64,000 nt of DNA from Brevibacterium daeguense. GTDB lineage: Bacteria; Actinomycetota; Actinomycetes; Actinomycetales; Brevibacteriaceae. A program made the translations under genes and the position numbers. Under the pieces are notes generated by a model. It saw only the letters and a program-made list of their open reading frames with translations. It made no database searches and had not been told where the DNA came from. Positions 16,907 to 25,772 of the stretch are shown in pieces (positions within the stretch are counted from its first letter, which is position 1; each line of letters starts with the position of its first letter). The DNA lies in assembly GCF_021729135.1 (NCBI RefSeq), contig NZ_JAJTWW010000004.1, positions 186,001 to 250,000 on the forward strand. Reading direction: 5' to 3'.

Positions 16907-18460
16907 GTGAAGACCTCTGCGAAGAGTCTTGTTCTTGCCCCCGCAGTAGCCGCCGCGGTTACGGGCTTGTTAGCCGTTCCCGCTGGTGCGACCACGACTG
17001 CTCCGCCCTCCGAGTCGACGGCGCCCGCCGAGTGCGCCCCCGGTTCACCGGTCGAGGCGCCCGCCCCCGATGCACCCGAGGCGACCGTTGCAGCCGCCGA
17101 GGTCTCGCAGACCGACATCGCCGATCCCGAGACCGGCATCCGGTTCTCGGGAGAGGGCTTCACCCCTGACTCGAAGGCCACCGTGACGGTCATCGGCACC
17201 GACGGGAGGGAGTACACGCCCAAGGTCGAGCTCACGGTCAATGAGGACGGCGAGGTCAACGGCGTCTACTTCTTCACCACCTCGGACGGGGCCAAGGTCC
17301 CGACCGGTGAGTACCAGCTCTTCCTCACCGACGTGACCACGAAGAAGGAGTCCTCGAAGGTCTCCTTCTCGGTCGTCGAGCAGACCGATGAGACGCAGGC
17401 GCCGCTGCCCGCGGACACCGAATGCACGACCCCAGCCCCGGCGCCGTCCACCTCTGCTCCGGAGGAGACCGCGTCCGAGGACGCCACGCCGTCCGAGACC
17501 CCGACCGAAACGCCGACCCCGGCTGAGACGGAGACCGAGGAGGCCGCGGCGCCGGAGGAGACCGAGGAGCCGACTGCGGAGCCGACCGAGTCGGCGACCG
17601 AGGAGACCCAGGAGCCGGCCGAGGAGACCACGGAGCCTGCTGAGGAGACCACGGAGCCCGCCGAGGGTGCGGAGCAGCCGCAGGACAACGACGACACTCA
17701 GCCGGTGCCTGCAGCAGAGGAGCCCGAGACCGAGACCTCTGCCCCCGATCAGACGCCCGCCCCGACCGAGTCGGATACCGGCACACCCGCCCCCACCGCG
17801 ACCGATACCGAGACCGAGACTCCGGAGGCGTCGGACCCGGCTTCGTCGGACCCCGAGTCCACCGCCACCGAGAGCACCCCCGGTGCCGGCGCCTCGGACG
17901 ACGTCGTCACCGCGATGGCTGCGACGATCCGCATCAGCCCGACCGAGATCTCCTCCGCCGAGTTCGCCGACAGCGAAGAAGGCGTCATCATCTCCGGCTC
18001 CGGCTTTGCGGAGGGTGAACGCGTGACCGTCACCGTGGAACACGCTCAGGGCAAGGTCAAGCGCTTCACGACCGAGAAGAACGCCGACGACGAGGGCAAC
18101 GTGGACTTCGGGGTGCACGCTGCAACCGATCCGGTGCTCGGCGAGTACCGCGTCACCGTCGAGTCCGAGTCCGCGGATCCGCAGGGCGGCTCCTTCACCG
18201 TGGTCACCAACGGCACCTCGGTCGGCGATGAGGCCGCCGGCGGCGGATCCGCCGGGCAGAACGGGAACTCCGGCAACAGCGGGTCGGGTGGAAACGGATC
18301 AGGTGGAAGCGACAGCTCCGAGTCCGCCACCGCACTCCCCCGCACCGGTTCCGAGATGACCGGCCTGGCCCTCGGCGCCGGACTGCTCGTGGTCGGCGCC
18401 GCTGCAGTGGTCATCACTCGCCGTCGCGCCGCCGCGTCCGACGACGCCGCAAACGTCTGA
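16907..18460 (+). CDS. LPXTG-anchored surface protein with two related beta domains
   Basis: A 517-residue cell-wall protein. It has a signal peptide (residues 1 to about 28), a first domain near residues 65-155 and a second near 345-430, joined by a Glu/Thr/Pro-rich stalk of about 180 residues. The domains look homologous: each opens with a DxExGIxFSGxGF-like strand, has a V-T-V strand and ends SFxVV. A Gly/Ser/Asn linker precedes the sortase signal LPRTG, a hydrophobic helix and an RRR tail. The start is a GTG with GAAAGG 8 nt upstream. No sortase gene is in the window. It probably sits in the envelope as a stalked protein; its ligand is unknown. Confidence 0.85.
   Translation: MKTSAKSLVLAPAVAAAVTGLLAVPAGATTTAPPSESTAPAECAPGSPVEAPAPDAPEATVAAAEVSQTDIADPETGIRFSGEGFTPDSKATVTVIGTDGREYTPKVELTVNEDGEVNGVYFFTTSDGAKVPTGEYQLFLTDVTTKKESSKVSFSVVEQTDETQAPLPADTECTTPAPAPSTSAPEETASEDATPSETPTETPTPAETETEEAAAPEETEEPTAEPTESATEETQEPAEETTEPAEETTEPAEGAEQPQDNDDTQPVPAAEEPETETSAPDQTPAPTESDTGTPAPTATDTETETPEASDPASSDPESTATESTPGAGASDDVVTAMAATIRISPTEISSAEFADSEEGVIISGSGFAEGERVTVTVEHAQGKVKRFTTEKNADDEGNVDFGVHAATDPVLGEYRVTVESESADPQGGSFTVVTNGTSVGDEAAGGGSAGQNGNSGNSGSGGNGSGGSDSSESATALPRTGSEMTGLALGAGLLVVGAAAVVITRRRAAASDDAANV
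17600..17662 (+). repeat. three 21-bp tandem units in the stalk of the LPXTG protein
   Basis: Units at 17,600-17,620, 17,621-17,641 and 17,642-17,662, each starting GAGGAGACC and encoding the heptad EET-x-EPA. The third-position changes between copies suggest an older duplication, but the DNA is still similar enough to allow slippage and stalk-length variation. Confidence 0.8.
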
Positions 18461-18497
18461 GGTTCAGCCGAAGAACGCTGCTAGTACGCTGACCTCC

Positions 18498-19685
18498 ATG
18501 ACGCCTGCTCCACCTCCTGAAATCCGGACCCTTGATCTCAACGGGGTCCGGATTTCTGGTGCGTCCGCTGGTCTGCCGTCACTGGATCCGCTCGACCGCC
18601 TTGTCCTCATGGGACAGCGCGAGGACGTCCGCAGTGCCCTCCAGGGCATCGCCGCGCTGCCGGGAGCCGCGACGGCGGAGGTCCCGCAGGAGCGGCGGCT
18701 GACAGTGGGGCGCCTCGCCCGGCGCATCGAGCGGGCGGCCGGTGGTGCGCCGACAGGCGCTGTTGCCGTCGAGAAGGCGCTGGAATACTTCAGCTTCTCG
18801 CCGGCACGCACGGCCCGCGCTCGGGTCGCCGAGCTGGATGCCGAGGCGCGCGCTCGCCTGCGCATCGCGCTGGCCTTCGCGAGTGCCGGGCAGTGGCTGG
18901 TCCTCGACGAGCCGTTCTCCGGGGTTTCCGGACAGGCTCGAGCAGGTATCCGAGGAAGACTGCTCGAAGCCTGTTCGGAGTTCGGACGCGGACTGATCCT
19001 GGCCACCGACAGTCCTGTCGACGCGGCGGTCATCGGTGGCACGGCCGTGATGCTGGAGAAGGGCCAGGTCGCCGACGTGGGAGCGTTCGGGGACCTGCTG
19101 CGAGAGCCGCGCAGCAATCTGGCGGCCGGCATGGCCGGGGTCAATGTGTTCTCCGGCCTCGCGCGCCGGAACTGGCTGTCGATCGGCCACTCGAAGGTAC
19201 GTGCACGTACGGAGCTCGACGGCAAGGTGTACGTCACCATCCCGACGAATGCCGCTCATCTCTCCTTCGACGAATTCGATCCGACATTCACGTCGGACTC
19301 GGTGTTCGAGGCGGTGGTCGTCGGAATCCGCGACACCCGCCGCACGGTCCAGGTCGTGCTCTCGCCCGCCGACACCGAAGTGGGTCTCGCCATGACCGCC
19401 GACCTGCTGGACTTCACGGTGGACCGCGCGACCACTGCCGCGGGAAGCGGACCGACCGGTGCGGCGGGTGCTGTGGGCGCCGCAGGAAGCGAACCGGCCG
19501 GAGTCTCAGAAGACGAACCGCCTGATGCGGCTGCGACGTCCGGCACTGCGCCCGAATGGGGCGTCCTGCACCCGGCCCTCGGTCAGACTGTGGGCGAGCA
19601 GCTCTCACGGGTGAAGGTCGGCGCGCGCCTCTATGTGGAAGTCGACACTGCCCGCATGCACGCCTACCCCATCGACCGCGAGTGA
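18498..19685 (+). CDS. ModC-like protein lacking a P-loop (degenerate ABC ATPase plus MOP/TOBE-like domain)
   Basis: A 395-residue protein that follows the plan of a molybdate-type ABC ATPase but has lost its catalytic motifs. Where Walker A should be, it reads LDRLVLMGQREDVRSAL with no GxGKS/T. The signature position reads VAELDAEARARLRIALA instead of LSGGxxQR. Walker B is largely kept (WLVLDEPFSGVS), and the switch region is ATDSPVDAA with Asp for His. After about residue 205 two segments, one starting NVFSGLARRNW and one near the C-terminus (KVGARLYVEVDTARMHAY), resemble MOP/TOBE oxyanion-binding domains, separated by an Ala/Gly-rich linker. No permease or binding protein is nearby. Possibly a ligand-binding regulator; unproven. 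Confidence 0.65.
   Translation: MTPAPPPEIRTLDLNGVRISGASAGLPSLDPLDRLVLMGQREDVRSALQGIAALPGAATAEVPQERRLTVGRLARRIERAAGGAPTGAVAVEKALEYFSFSPARTARARVAELDAEARARLRIALAFASAGQWLVLDEPFSGVSGQARAGIRGRLLEACSEFGRGLILATDSPVDAAVIGGTAVMLEKGQVADVGAFGDLLREPRSNLAAGMAGVNVFSGLARRNWLSIGHSKVRARTELDGKVYVTIPTNAAHLSFDEFDPTFTSDSVFEAVVVGIRDTRRTVQVVLSPADTEVGLAMTADLLDFTVDRATTAAGSGPTGAAGAVGAAGSEPAGVSEDEPPDAAATSGTAPEWGVLHPALGQTVGEQLSRVKVGARLYVEVDTARMHAYPIDRE
18519..18556 (+). terminator. perfect 13-bp hairpin inside the first codons of the ModC-like gene
   Basis: Arm GAAATCCGGACCC (18,519-18,531), 12-nt loop, arm GGGTCCGGATTTC (18,544-18,556). It lies 58 bp after the LPXTG stop and begins 21 nt after the next ATG. It looks like the terminator of the surface-protein gene but is translated within the next gene, so it could act as an attenuator. 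Both the hairpin and the coding frame (LDLNGVRI, a normal ABC N-terminal strand) look genuine. Confidence 0.65.
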
Positions 19686-19828
19686 CCCGAGCATCGTCTG
19701 GATGAGCGCACTGATACCGTCAGTACACTGACAGCGGCCTGCGCTCGGCACTGAGAACCGGGCCCGGGCCCGACGACCCGCATCGGGTCACAGACGGATG
19801 GGTACGGCGAATCGGGGGAGGCGCTCAG

Positions 19829-20848
19829 ATGAGGCGTTCGACTTCGTCCCCGGAAGAACCCCGTGGGCGGCGAGTGTTCGTCCTCGGTGATCGGGCGGTT
19901 CGGCTCTTCTTCGCTGCGGCCCTGGTCGTGGTTCTGACAGTCGCGTCGGTTCCGCTCCTCAACGTCCTGGTCTACTCCCCCGCCCGCACCGTGTCCAGGT
20001 ACCTGAGCGCAGTCGAGAATGGTGATGCAGCCCGCGCCCTGGGGCTGCTGGCAGCCCCGGAGACCGCGACCACCGACGCCCTCGACGCCCAGGTGCTCGC
20101 CAACGCCCCGTCGCTGCCCCACCAGATCGACATCGTCGATTCCGAGGTCGAGGACAGCACTGCAACTGTCACCGCACGGTACAACTTGGGGAACTCCTCC
20201 CACGAGTCCGAGTTCTCCCTGGTGAAGGCGGGGTCGGCGTTCGGACTCTACGACCGCTGGCTGATCCGAATCGACGAATGGCCGCGCATCTCGCTCAACG
20301 TTCGCGGCTCCCAGAGCGCCCAGATCAACGGGGTCAGCGCTCCGGTCGACCGGGGGCCGATCCCCGTCCTGTTCCCCGTGGCGTACGACGTGGGATTCAA
20401 CGCGGACTACCTGAGATCAGAGATCACGCGCACCGAACTTCTGAACCCTGGCGCTGTCGCGGAGGTCACCCTTCACCCCGCTCCCACCGAAGAGCTGCGG
20501 CAGGAGGTCCAGCGGCAGGTGAATGCCCAACTCGACACCTGCGCTGAGGCAAAGACTCTGTTGCCTGCGGGGTGCACCTTCGGCTACGAGACGAACCACC
20601 AGATCCTCGGCGATGTGTCCTGGCGAGTGGTGCGCTATCCGGAGGTGAAGCTCAGCAGCGAGGGCTCTGAGCTGGTCGTCACGGAGACCGAGGCGGAGCT
20701 CGAGATCACGGGGCGCTACCGCGACATCGTGACCGCTTACGAATCGGATTTCACCGAACGACTCAGCGTGGAGCTCTCAGCGTCAGTGCGAGTGACCGAC
20801 GGCGCCGTGACGGTGCAGCCCCACGAACCCGGCCAGCTGCTGGGCTGA
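19829..20848 (+). CDS. single-pass membrane protein of unknown function
   Basis: A 339-residue protein with a short basic cytoplasmic N-terminus, one transmembrane helix at about 26-48, and a large extracytoplasmic part. Immediately after the helix, RTVSRYLSAVENGDAARALGLL resembles the first helix of NTF2/DUF4878-like modules in secreted actinobacterial proteins. Later segments alternate short beta strands, including a pair of Cys residues (DTCAEAKTLLPAGCTFGYE) likely to form a disulfide. The ATG is preceded by GGGGGAGG. It converges on the thioredoxin-NHL gene. No specific function can be given. Confidence 0.75.
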   Translation: MRRSTSSPEEPRGRRVFVLGDRAVRLFFAAALVVVLTVASVPLLNVLVYSPARTVSRYLSAVENGDAARALGLLAAPETATTDALDAQVLANAPSLPHQIDIVDSEVEDSTATVTARYNLGNSSHESEFSLVKAGSAFGLYDRWLIRIDEWPRISLNVRGSQSAQINGVSAPVDRGPIPVLFPVAYDVGFNADYLRSEITRTELLNPGAVAEVTLHPAPTEELRQEVQRQVNAQLDTCAEAKTLLPAGCTFGYETNHQILGDVSWRVVRYPEVKLSSEGSELVVTETEAELEITGRYRDIVTAYESDFTERLSVELSASVRVTDGAVTVQPHEPGQLLG

Positions 20849-20889
20849 CTGGTCAGAAGTGCTTCGGGCCCTGAGTGGACAGGAGCGCT

Positions 20890-22797
20890 TCAGACTCCGC
20901 GCAGGTCGAGGTTGAGAGCGTTCTCCCCACCGTCGACGATGCTGACCGGGATGCCCCAATCCTGCTGATACAGGTGGCACGCCGCGTGCAGCGGGATCTC
21001 ACCCCCTGGCTCCCCGTCACAGGCAGCAGCCCGCACGGTCACGTGCAGGACACCCTCATCGATGCTCGGATCGAGTTCGATCGTGCGGTTCATTCCCTCG
21101 GCTCCGCCGTCGCCGGACGTGATGAGCTCGGGCGGCGTGGACGACACCTGCAGATAAGTCGGGTCACCCCACCGGTCGTCGAGCTTCTGCCCGGGCGGAA
21201 CAGTGAACGCGACCGACACCTCGATCGGCCCCGATCCGATCTCCGTGGGAGGCCTGCTGCTGGTGAGTGCGCCCTCGTCGACCTGCTGAGCCTCCTTGGG
21301 AACACTCACGCGCGTGAGCTGGTGGGCACCGGATTCGGCGATCAGCAGATGGGGTGCGTCACCGCCGACCGGAGCGACGACGAGGATGTCGGAGGGTTCG
21401 TTGAGGCCCCGGGCAAGCGTGCTCACGGAGCTGGTGCCCGGGTCGAACCGACGAATGGCTCCGTTGTAGGTATCTGCCACCGCGACCGAGCCGTCGGGCA
21501 GCTCCGCCACACCCAGCGGGTGCTGGAAACGGGCCTCTTCCGCGCTTCCGTCCCGGAAGCCGAAGTCGTAGAGCCCCTCACCCACAAGCGTCTCAACGGT
21601 GCCGGTTCGCGGATCGAGCTTGCGCACCGCCGAAGTCTCCGCGTCCGCGATCCAGATGCCGCCATCCGAGGCGCTGTCGAGCCCCGAGGTCTGTGCGTAC
21701 CAGGCGGTTTCACCGTCGCCGTCGACGAGGCCCTCGTTCATCGTTCCCGACAGCAGGCGGATGGTGCCGGCAACGGGGTTGAATGCCCAGATGGTGTGGT
21801 TCCCGGCCATCGCCACGATCACCTCGCCGGTCTGCGCGGAGTATTCGAGATCCCACGGGCTCGAAAGCTTGACGGCGCGAGCGGGGCCGTCGTAGCGGCC
21901 CGTCTGCCGGTGCTCCCCGACGATGTTGTCGATGGCACCGACCATGTGCTGCTCACCGGTGCCCGCAACAGTCGTCACGTCCCCGGTCTCCAGGTTGATC
22001 CCCCGAAGCGCGTGATTGACGGTGTCCGCCGCAACCACGTGATAGCCGACCTGCTCGACGACGTCGAGGGGCAGCTCGACCAGGCCGCCCGGTTCGGCGA
22101 AGCGGGCGGTCGAGAGGCTCCCGTCCTCGAAGCCGCGCTCCCCGGAACCGATGCGCCGAAGGACAGTGCTTCCCGCTGCGTCGTACTCGACGATGCTGTG
22201 GTGACCCGAGTCCGCGACAAGGATGTTGTCGTTGCTCAGACGCAGCAGCTTGCCGGGGAAGAAGAGCTCTGTCTCCACCGGCTCCGGTGGCACATACGGA
22301 CCGTCGCCGCTGTGCAGAGTGCCCTTGGCGGAATGCTCGTCGATCAGCTCCTCGATCAGCGCGCCGAGCCCGGCCGAGTGTCCCTCGCCGGACATCGACG
22401 CGACCACGTAGCCTTCCGGGTCGATGACCACGAGAGTGGGCCATGCGCGAGCAGTGTAGGCCTGCCAGGTCACGAGATCCGGGTCGTCGAGCACGATGTG
22501 CTCCACCTGGTACCGCTCCACGGCCTTGTCAACGGCTTCGACAGTGCGTTCGAACTCGAACTTGGGCGAATGCACGCCGATGATCACGAGCTCGTCGGCG
22601 TACTTCTCCTCGATGGGCCGGAGCTCGTCGAGGACGTGCAGGCAGTTGATGCAGCAGAACGTCCAGAAGTCGAGGAGGACGACCTTCCCACGCAGGTCCG
22701 CGAGAGTGAGGTCCTTGCCGCCGGTGTTCATCCACCGCCGGCCGACGAGTTCGGGCGCGCGGATCTTCACGGAGTTTCGGACGGTCGGTTCAGTCAT
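20890..22797 (-). CDS. thioredoxin-like and NHL-repeat protein (NHLRC2-like)
   Basis: A 635-residue protein fusing a TlpA/thioredoxin-like domain (residues about 10-155) to an NHL beta-propeller. The redox motif is in LDFWTFCCINCLHVLDEL, a CxxC within WTFCCINC, followed by the usual cis-Pro segment ARAWPTLVVID. The propeller repeats include ILVADSGHHSIVEYD, IAMAGNHTIWAF-like and VAVADTYNGAIRRFD. A C-terminal beta domain of about 130 residues follows. No signal peptide is visible, so it should be cytosolic. Homologues in bacteria and animals are of uncertain function; oxidoreductase activity is inferred. The ATG at 22,797 gives the expected N-terminus. Confidence 0.82.
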   Translation of the reverse strand: MTEPTVRNSVKIRAPELVGRRWMNTGGKDLTLADLRGKVVLLDFWTFCCINCLHVLDELRPIEEKYADELVIIGVHSPKFEFERTVEAVDKAVERYQVEHIVLDDPDLVTWQAYTARAWPTLVVIDPEGYVVASMSGEGHSAGLGALIEELIDEHSAKGTLHSGDGPYVPPEPVETELFFPGKLLRLSNDNILVADSGHHSIVEYDAAGSTVLRRIGSGERGFEDGSLSTARFAEPGGLVELPLDVVEQVGYHVVAADTVNHALRGINLETGDVTTVAGTGEQHMVGAIDNIVGEHRQTGRYDGPARAVKLSSPWDLEYSAQTGEVIVAMAGNHTIWAFNPVAGTIRLLSGTMNEGLVDGDGETAWYAQTSGLDSASDGGIWIADAETSAVRKLDPRTGTVETLVGEGLYDFGFRDGSAEEARFQHPLGVAELPDGSVAVADTYNGAIRRFDPGTSSVSTLARGLNEPSDILVVAPVGGDAPHLLIAESGAHQLTRVSVPKEAQQVDEGALTSSRPPTEIGSGPIEVSVAFTVPPGQKLDDRWGDPTYLQVSSTPPELITSGDGGAEGMNRTIELDPSIDEGVLHVTVRAAACDGEPGGEIPLHAACHLYQQDWGIPVSIVDGGENALNLDLRGV

Positions 22798-22929
22798 GTG
22801 CCCATGATGGCACGAGGCCCTGACACGGGCCTGAGATCGGTAACCTCGCGTCATCGGCGCCACCTGCGTGGTGCCTCGGCAGCGGCACCTCCCCTCGCCA
22901 TCCAGAAGGCCCGGTGAGACGATTGGTCC

Positions 22930-23673
22930 ATGTCCGAGTCTCTCCATCCCGAATCCACGATCACCCCCGAGGACGCGCAGGCGATCCGCGACCGATTGGA
23001 CGAGGTCGCCTCGCGCGCCGCCGCAGCTGCCGAGAAGTCCGGACGTCCGGCTGACTCCGTCTCCATCCTGCTGGCGACGAAGATGCAGCCGGTGGAGAAG
23101 ATCCGGGTGGCGCTCGAGCACGGCTTCACGCTGGTCGGCGAGAACCGCGTCCAGGAGCTGACCGGGAAGGCCGAGGCGCTCGCCGACATCCCGCACGAGA
23201 CGCACCTCATCGGGCCGCTGCAGAAGAACAAGGTCAATCACGCTCTCCGCGTGGCCTCGTGCATCCAGTCGATCGACAACATTCCGCTCGCCGAGAAGAT
23301 TCAGCGGCGCCTTGAGGCCGAGGACCAGACTGTCGAGTATTTCGTTCAGGTGAACACCTCTCGGGAGGACACGAAGTTCGGGATTGCTCCCGAGGAGGTT
23401 TGGGAGTTCGTCGGCGCCATGCGCGAATTCGATCGGATGAAGATGCGCGGGTTCATGACCATCGGCCTGCCGGGGAAGTCGGATGAGGAGATCCGACCCA
23501 GCTACCAGGATCTCGTCGCGGTCAAGGATCGCTGCCTGGAGCAGGGACTCATCGACGAGTCGATGTGCGAGCTGTCGATGGGGATGAGCAGCGACTATGA
23601 GCTGGCGATCGAGGAGGGTGCGACGATGGTGCGCATCGGCTCCAGCGTCTTCGGCGCCCGCCCGACCGAGTAG
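22930..23673 (+). CDS. YggS/PROSC-family pyridoxal-phosphate homeostasis protein
   Basis: PLP-binding protein of 247 residues with an alanine-racemase-like barrel but no known catalytic activity; the family buffers intracellular PLP and affects amino-acid pools. The PLP lysine is Lys51 in ILLATKMQP (TKxQ is the family signature, typically K-xQP). Other markers are GENRVQELTGK, HLIGPLQKNKV, VQVNTSREDTKFG and the C-terminal ELSMGMSSDYELAIEEGATMVRIG block. In most actinobacteria the family sits near cell-division genes; here it stands alone, divergent from the thioredoxin-NHL gene. Confidence 0.9.
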   Translation: MSESLHPESTITPEDAQAIRDRLDEVASRAAAAAEKSGRPADSVSILLATKMQPVEKIRVALEHGFTLVGENRVQELTGKAEALADIPHETHLIGPLQKNKVNHALRVASCIQSIDNIPLAEKIQRRLEAEDQTVEYFVQVNTSREDTKFGIAPEEVWEFVGAMREFDRMKMRGFMTIGLPGKSDEEIRPSYQDLVAVKDRCLEQGLIDESMCELSMGMSSDYELAIEEGATMVRIGSSVFGARPTE

Positions 23674-23757
23674 CCGCCGAGGCCGGCAAGCTGGGGCGAC
23701 GGCGCTGCCCGGCCCCTGTCTCCTGGTTCTCTCCAACGGCTGACAGGTGGCCGCCCG

Positions 23758-24579
23758 TCACGCAAGAGACTCCAGGAATTCGAGCAGCATCTGGTTGAAC
23801 GCCTCGGGTCGCTCCATGGGCGGGTAGTGCGCAGCCTCGGCGATCAGCACTTCCCGGCCGTCGGGCACGGAGGCCGCCAGCCGGCGGCCCATCATCAGAT
23901 GGTCGGAGACATCGAGCTCCCCGAGCACGGCAAGCACGGGCACGGCGATCTCTGCGAGGCGGTCCCAGGAATCGGGCACGTGCTCCGGCTGCACCGCCTC
24001 GGGCCGAATGTGGCTGATCAGGGTCTCCCGCGCCATCTCGCCAAGCCGCCGGACGACGTCGGGGTCGACCTCGTCGAGCTCCCGGTGCGGGCCGGCGGCG
24101 AACCTGAGGAATGCGTCGATCCACGCGTCCATGTCCCCGAGGCCGGCCGCCTCCTGCTGCGCAGCCAGCACGTCCAAAGCGAAGGGATCGGTGAAAGCCG
24201 GCTCGTTCGTCCCGCTGCCGACGGTGACAACGGCCCGGACCGCCTCGGGATGTTCGAGGGCGGTGTCCACTGCGGCTCCACCGCCCATCGACAGGCCGAT
24301 GAGAACTGCCGGACCGGCGCCGAGGGCTTGCACGAGGGCTGCGACGTCGTCGCACTGCCGGAACGGCACCGTCGGCAAGGACGATTGCCCGTGGCCGCGT
24401 GCGTCAGCTGCCGCGACCCGGTAGCCCGCTGCGGCGAGCGGGCGGATCTGCGCGGACCACATCCGTCGATCGAGCGCGCCGCCATGGAGCAGCACGAGGG
24501 GCGGGCCGTCTCCAGTCTCCTCGACGAAGAGATGCCCGCCGGGCACGGGAAGGAGGTATTCGGTGGTCGGGGTGCTCAT
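23758..24579 (-). CDS. alpha/beta-hydrolase
   Basis: A 273-residue cytosolic alpha/beta hydrolase. The oxyanion segment is VLLHGGALDRRMW, the nucleophile elbow is GLSMGGG with Ser97, an acidic residue sits in VLGELDVSDHL, and the catalytic His is in EAAHYPPMERP, near the expected end of the fold. The pattern resembles haloperoxidase/3-oxoadipate enol-lactonase-like esterases, but the substrate cannot be read from sequence. Its ATG overlaps the stop of the TetR gene by 4 nt, so it should be induced together with that regulator. Confidence 0.85.
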   Translation of the reverse strand: MSTPTTEYLLPVPGGHLFVEETGDGPPLVLLHGGALDRRMWSAQIRPLAAAGYRVAAADARGHGQSSLPTVPFRQCDDVAALVQALGAGPAVLIGLSMGGGAAVDTALEHPEAVRAVVTVGSGTNEPAFTDPFALDVLAAQQEAAGLGDMDAWIDAFLRFAAGPHRELDEVDPDVVRRLGEMARETLISHIRPEAVQPEHVPDSWDRLAEIAVPVLAVLGELDVSDHLMMGRRLAASVPDGREVLIAEAAHYPPMERPEAFNQMLLEFLESLA

Positions 24580-25160
24580 TGAGTACGTCGGCCTCCTGTC
24601 TGCCCTTGGTGGCCGACTATCTCGTCGACTCTTCTGTGCGCGATCTCGCGTGCCGCGCCCGGCTCCTGGCGCTCGGCCACGACGCTCAGTGCGAGGCCGT
24701 CCAGCAGGGCGAGGAGTTCCCGGGATGCCCTCTCGACGGTGCCCGCATTGCCGCCAGCGGCTGCGATCAGCAGCCTCAGCTGCACCCGGATCCGGGACCA
24801 GAGCCGAGCGTATTCGCTTCCCGTCGGGCCGTCGACGGCGGCGCGAGCGGCGAAGGCCAGCCACACCCGCGCGACCCTGTCCGAGGGGCTCCCCGGCACA
24901 AGCAGATCGACGAGCGCGTGGAGCCGCTCGACCGGTTCTGCGATGTCCTCCAGATCCGAGCCACGGGTACTCGCCAGGTCAGTGATGGCCGACATCGCGG
25001 CCCCCAGCATCGCCTCTCTCGTTGGGAAGTGGTGCTGCACGGCACCCGCCGACACGCCCGCGTCAGCCGCAACGCCGCGCACGCTCAGTCCTTCGAAGCC
25101 CTGTGCGGCGATGATCTCGATCATGGCGCGCACGATCGAATCCCGCGTGCCGGCGCTCAT
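24576..25160 (-). CDS. TetR-family transcriptional regulator
   Basis: A 194-residue repressor-type protein. The N-terminal helix-turn-helix spans about residues 8-50: IVRAMIEIIAAQGFEGLSVRGVAADAGVSAGAVQHHF, with the TetR hallmark HHFPTREAML at the recognition-helix end. The C-terminal helical domain would bind an inducer and dimerise. It is the middle gene of three that overlap by 4 nt, and the pair of palindromes in the operon promoter (25,773-25,808) is the natural candidate operator, suggesting autoregulation. Confidence 0.88.
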   Translation of the reverse strand: MSAGTRDSIVRAMIEIIAAQGFEGLSVRGVAADAGVSAGAVQHHFPTREAMLGAAMSAITDLASTRGSDLEDIAEPVERLHALVDLLVPGSPSDRVARVWLAFAARAAVDGPTGSEYARLWSRIRVQLRLLIAAAGGNAGTVERASRELLALLDGLALSVVAERQEPGAAREIAHRRVDEIVGHQGQTGGRRTQ

Positions 25161-25756
25161 CGTCTCGGTCCTCCCTGCGTTCCGCGATAGACCTGCCAGA
25201 TTGTGGCACCTGCACTGCGGGCGAGCACTGCGGGCTCCGGGAGTGCGTCATTCCCTTCGCGGTGGGCCACCGCCGCGCAGCAGAGCACGAGGAACCCGAG
25301 CCCGAGCGTCCCGTTCTCGAGGATCTCCAGCAGGACCGTCGCGATCGCGGTGAGCCTTTCGTGATCGGCACCCAGATCCACGTGCACGAAATGGAGTCCG
25401 ACTCCCGCGACCACCAGCAGAGCGCCGGGGATCAGCCACCAGAGCGGTGCCGCTCCCCGGCGGTCGACGAGCGCCGCGACCACCAAGAGCAGACCTGCGG
25501 TGAACAGCAGGGCGAAGCGCAGAAGCGCCCAGCCGTCCATGAGTTCGAGAACGCCGGCGGTGCCGTCGCCGGCCAGGAAAGCGGCGACAATGCTGAGGCG
25601 CTGGCCGGAGAGGCCGATTCCCGAGGAGAGCAGACCGAGCACGCACGCAGCCATGCCCCACCCGAACGCCGCACCGGATCGCCCGCGGTAGCGGAACAGC
25701 AGCACACCGCCGACGACCGGGGCAACGAGCCCGATCAGTTCCAGCAAACGAAGCAT
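25157..25756 (-). CDS. small polytopic membrane protein, first gene of the TetR operon
   Basis: A 199-residue integral membrane protein with about five hydrophobic helices (for example LIGLVAPVVGGVLLFRY, LLRFALLFTAGLLLVVAALV and LLEILENGTLGLGFLVLCC). I do not recognise the family. The ATG at 25,756 is preceded by GGAGGAG, an excellent ribosome-binding site, and is preferred to upstream in-frame starts that would run through the palindromes. It overlaps the TetR gene by 4 nt. As the first gene behind a likely TetR operator, it may be an efflux or protection protein for the inducer; that is inference. Confidence 0.75.
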   Translation of the reverse strand: MLRLLELIGLVAPVVGGVLLFRYRGRSGAAFGWGMAACVLGLLSSGIGLSGQRLSIVAAFLAGDGTAGVLELMDGWALLRFALLFTAGLLLVVAALVDRRGAAPLWWLIPGALLVVAGVGLHFVHVDLGADHERLTAIATVLLEILENGTLGLGFLVLCCAAVAHREGNDALPEPAVLARSAGATIWQVYRGTQGGPRR

Positions 25757-25772
25757 TGGCACTCCTCCACAG

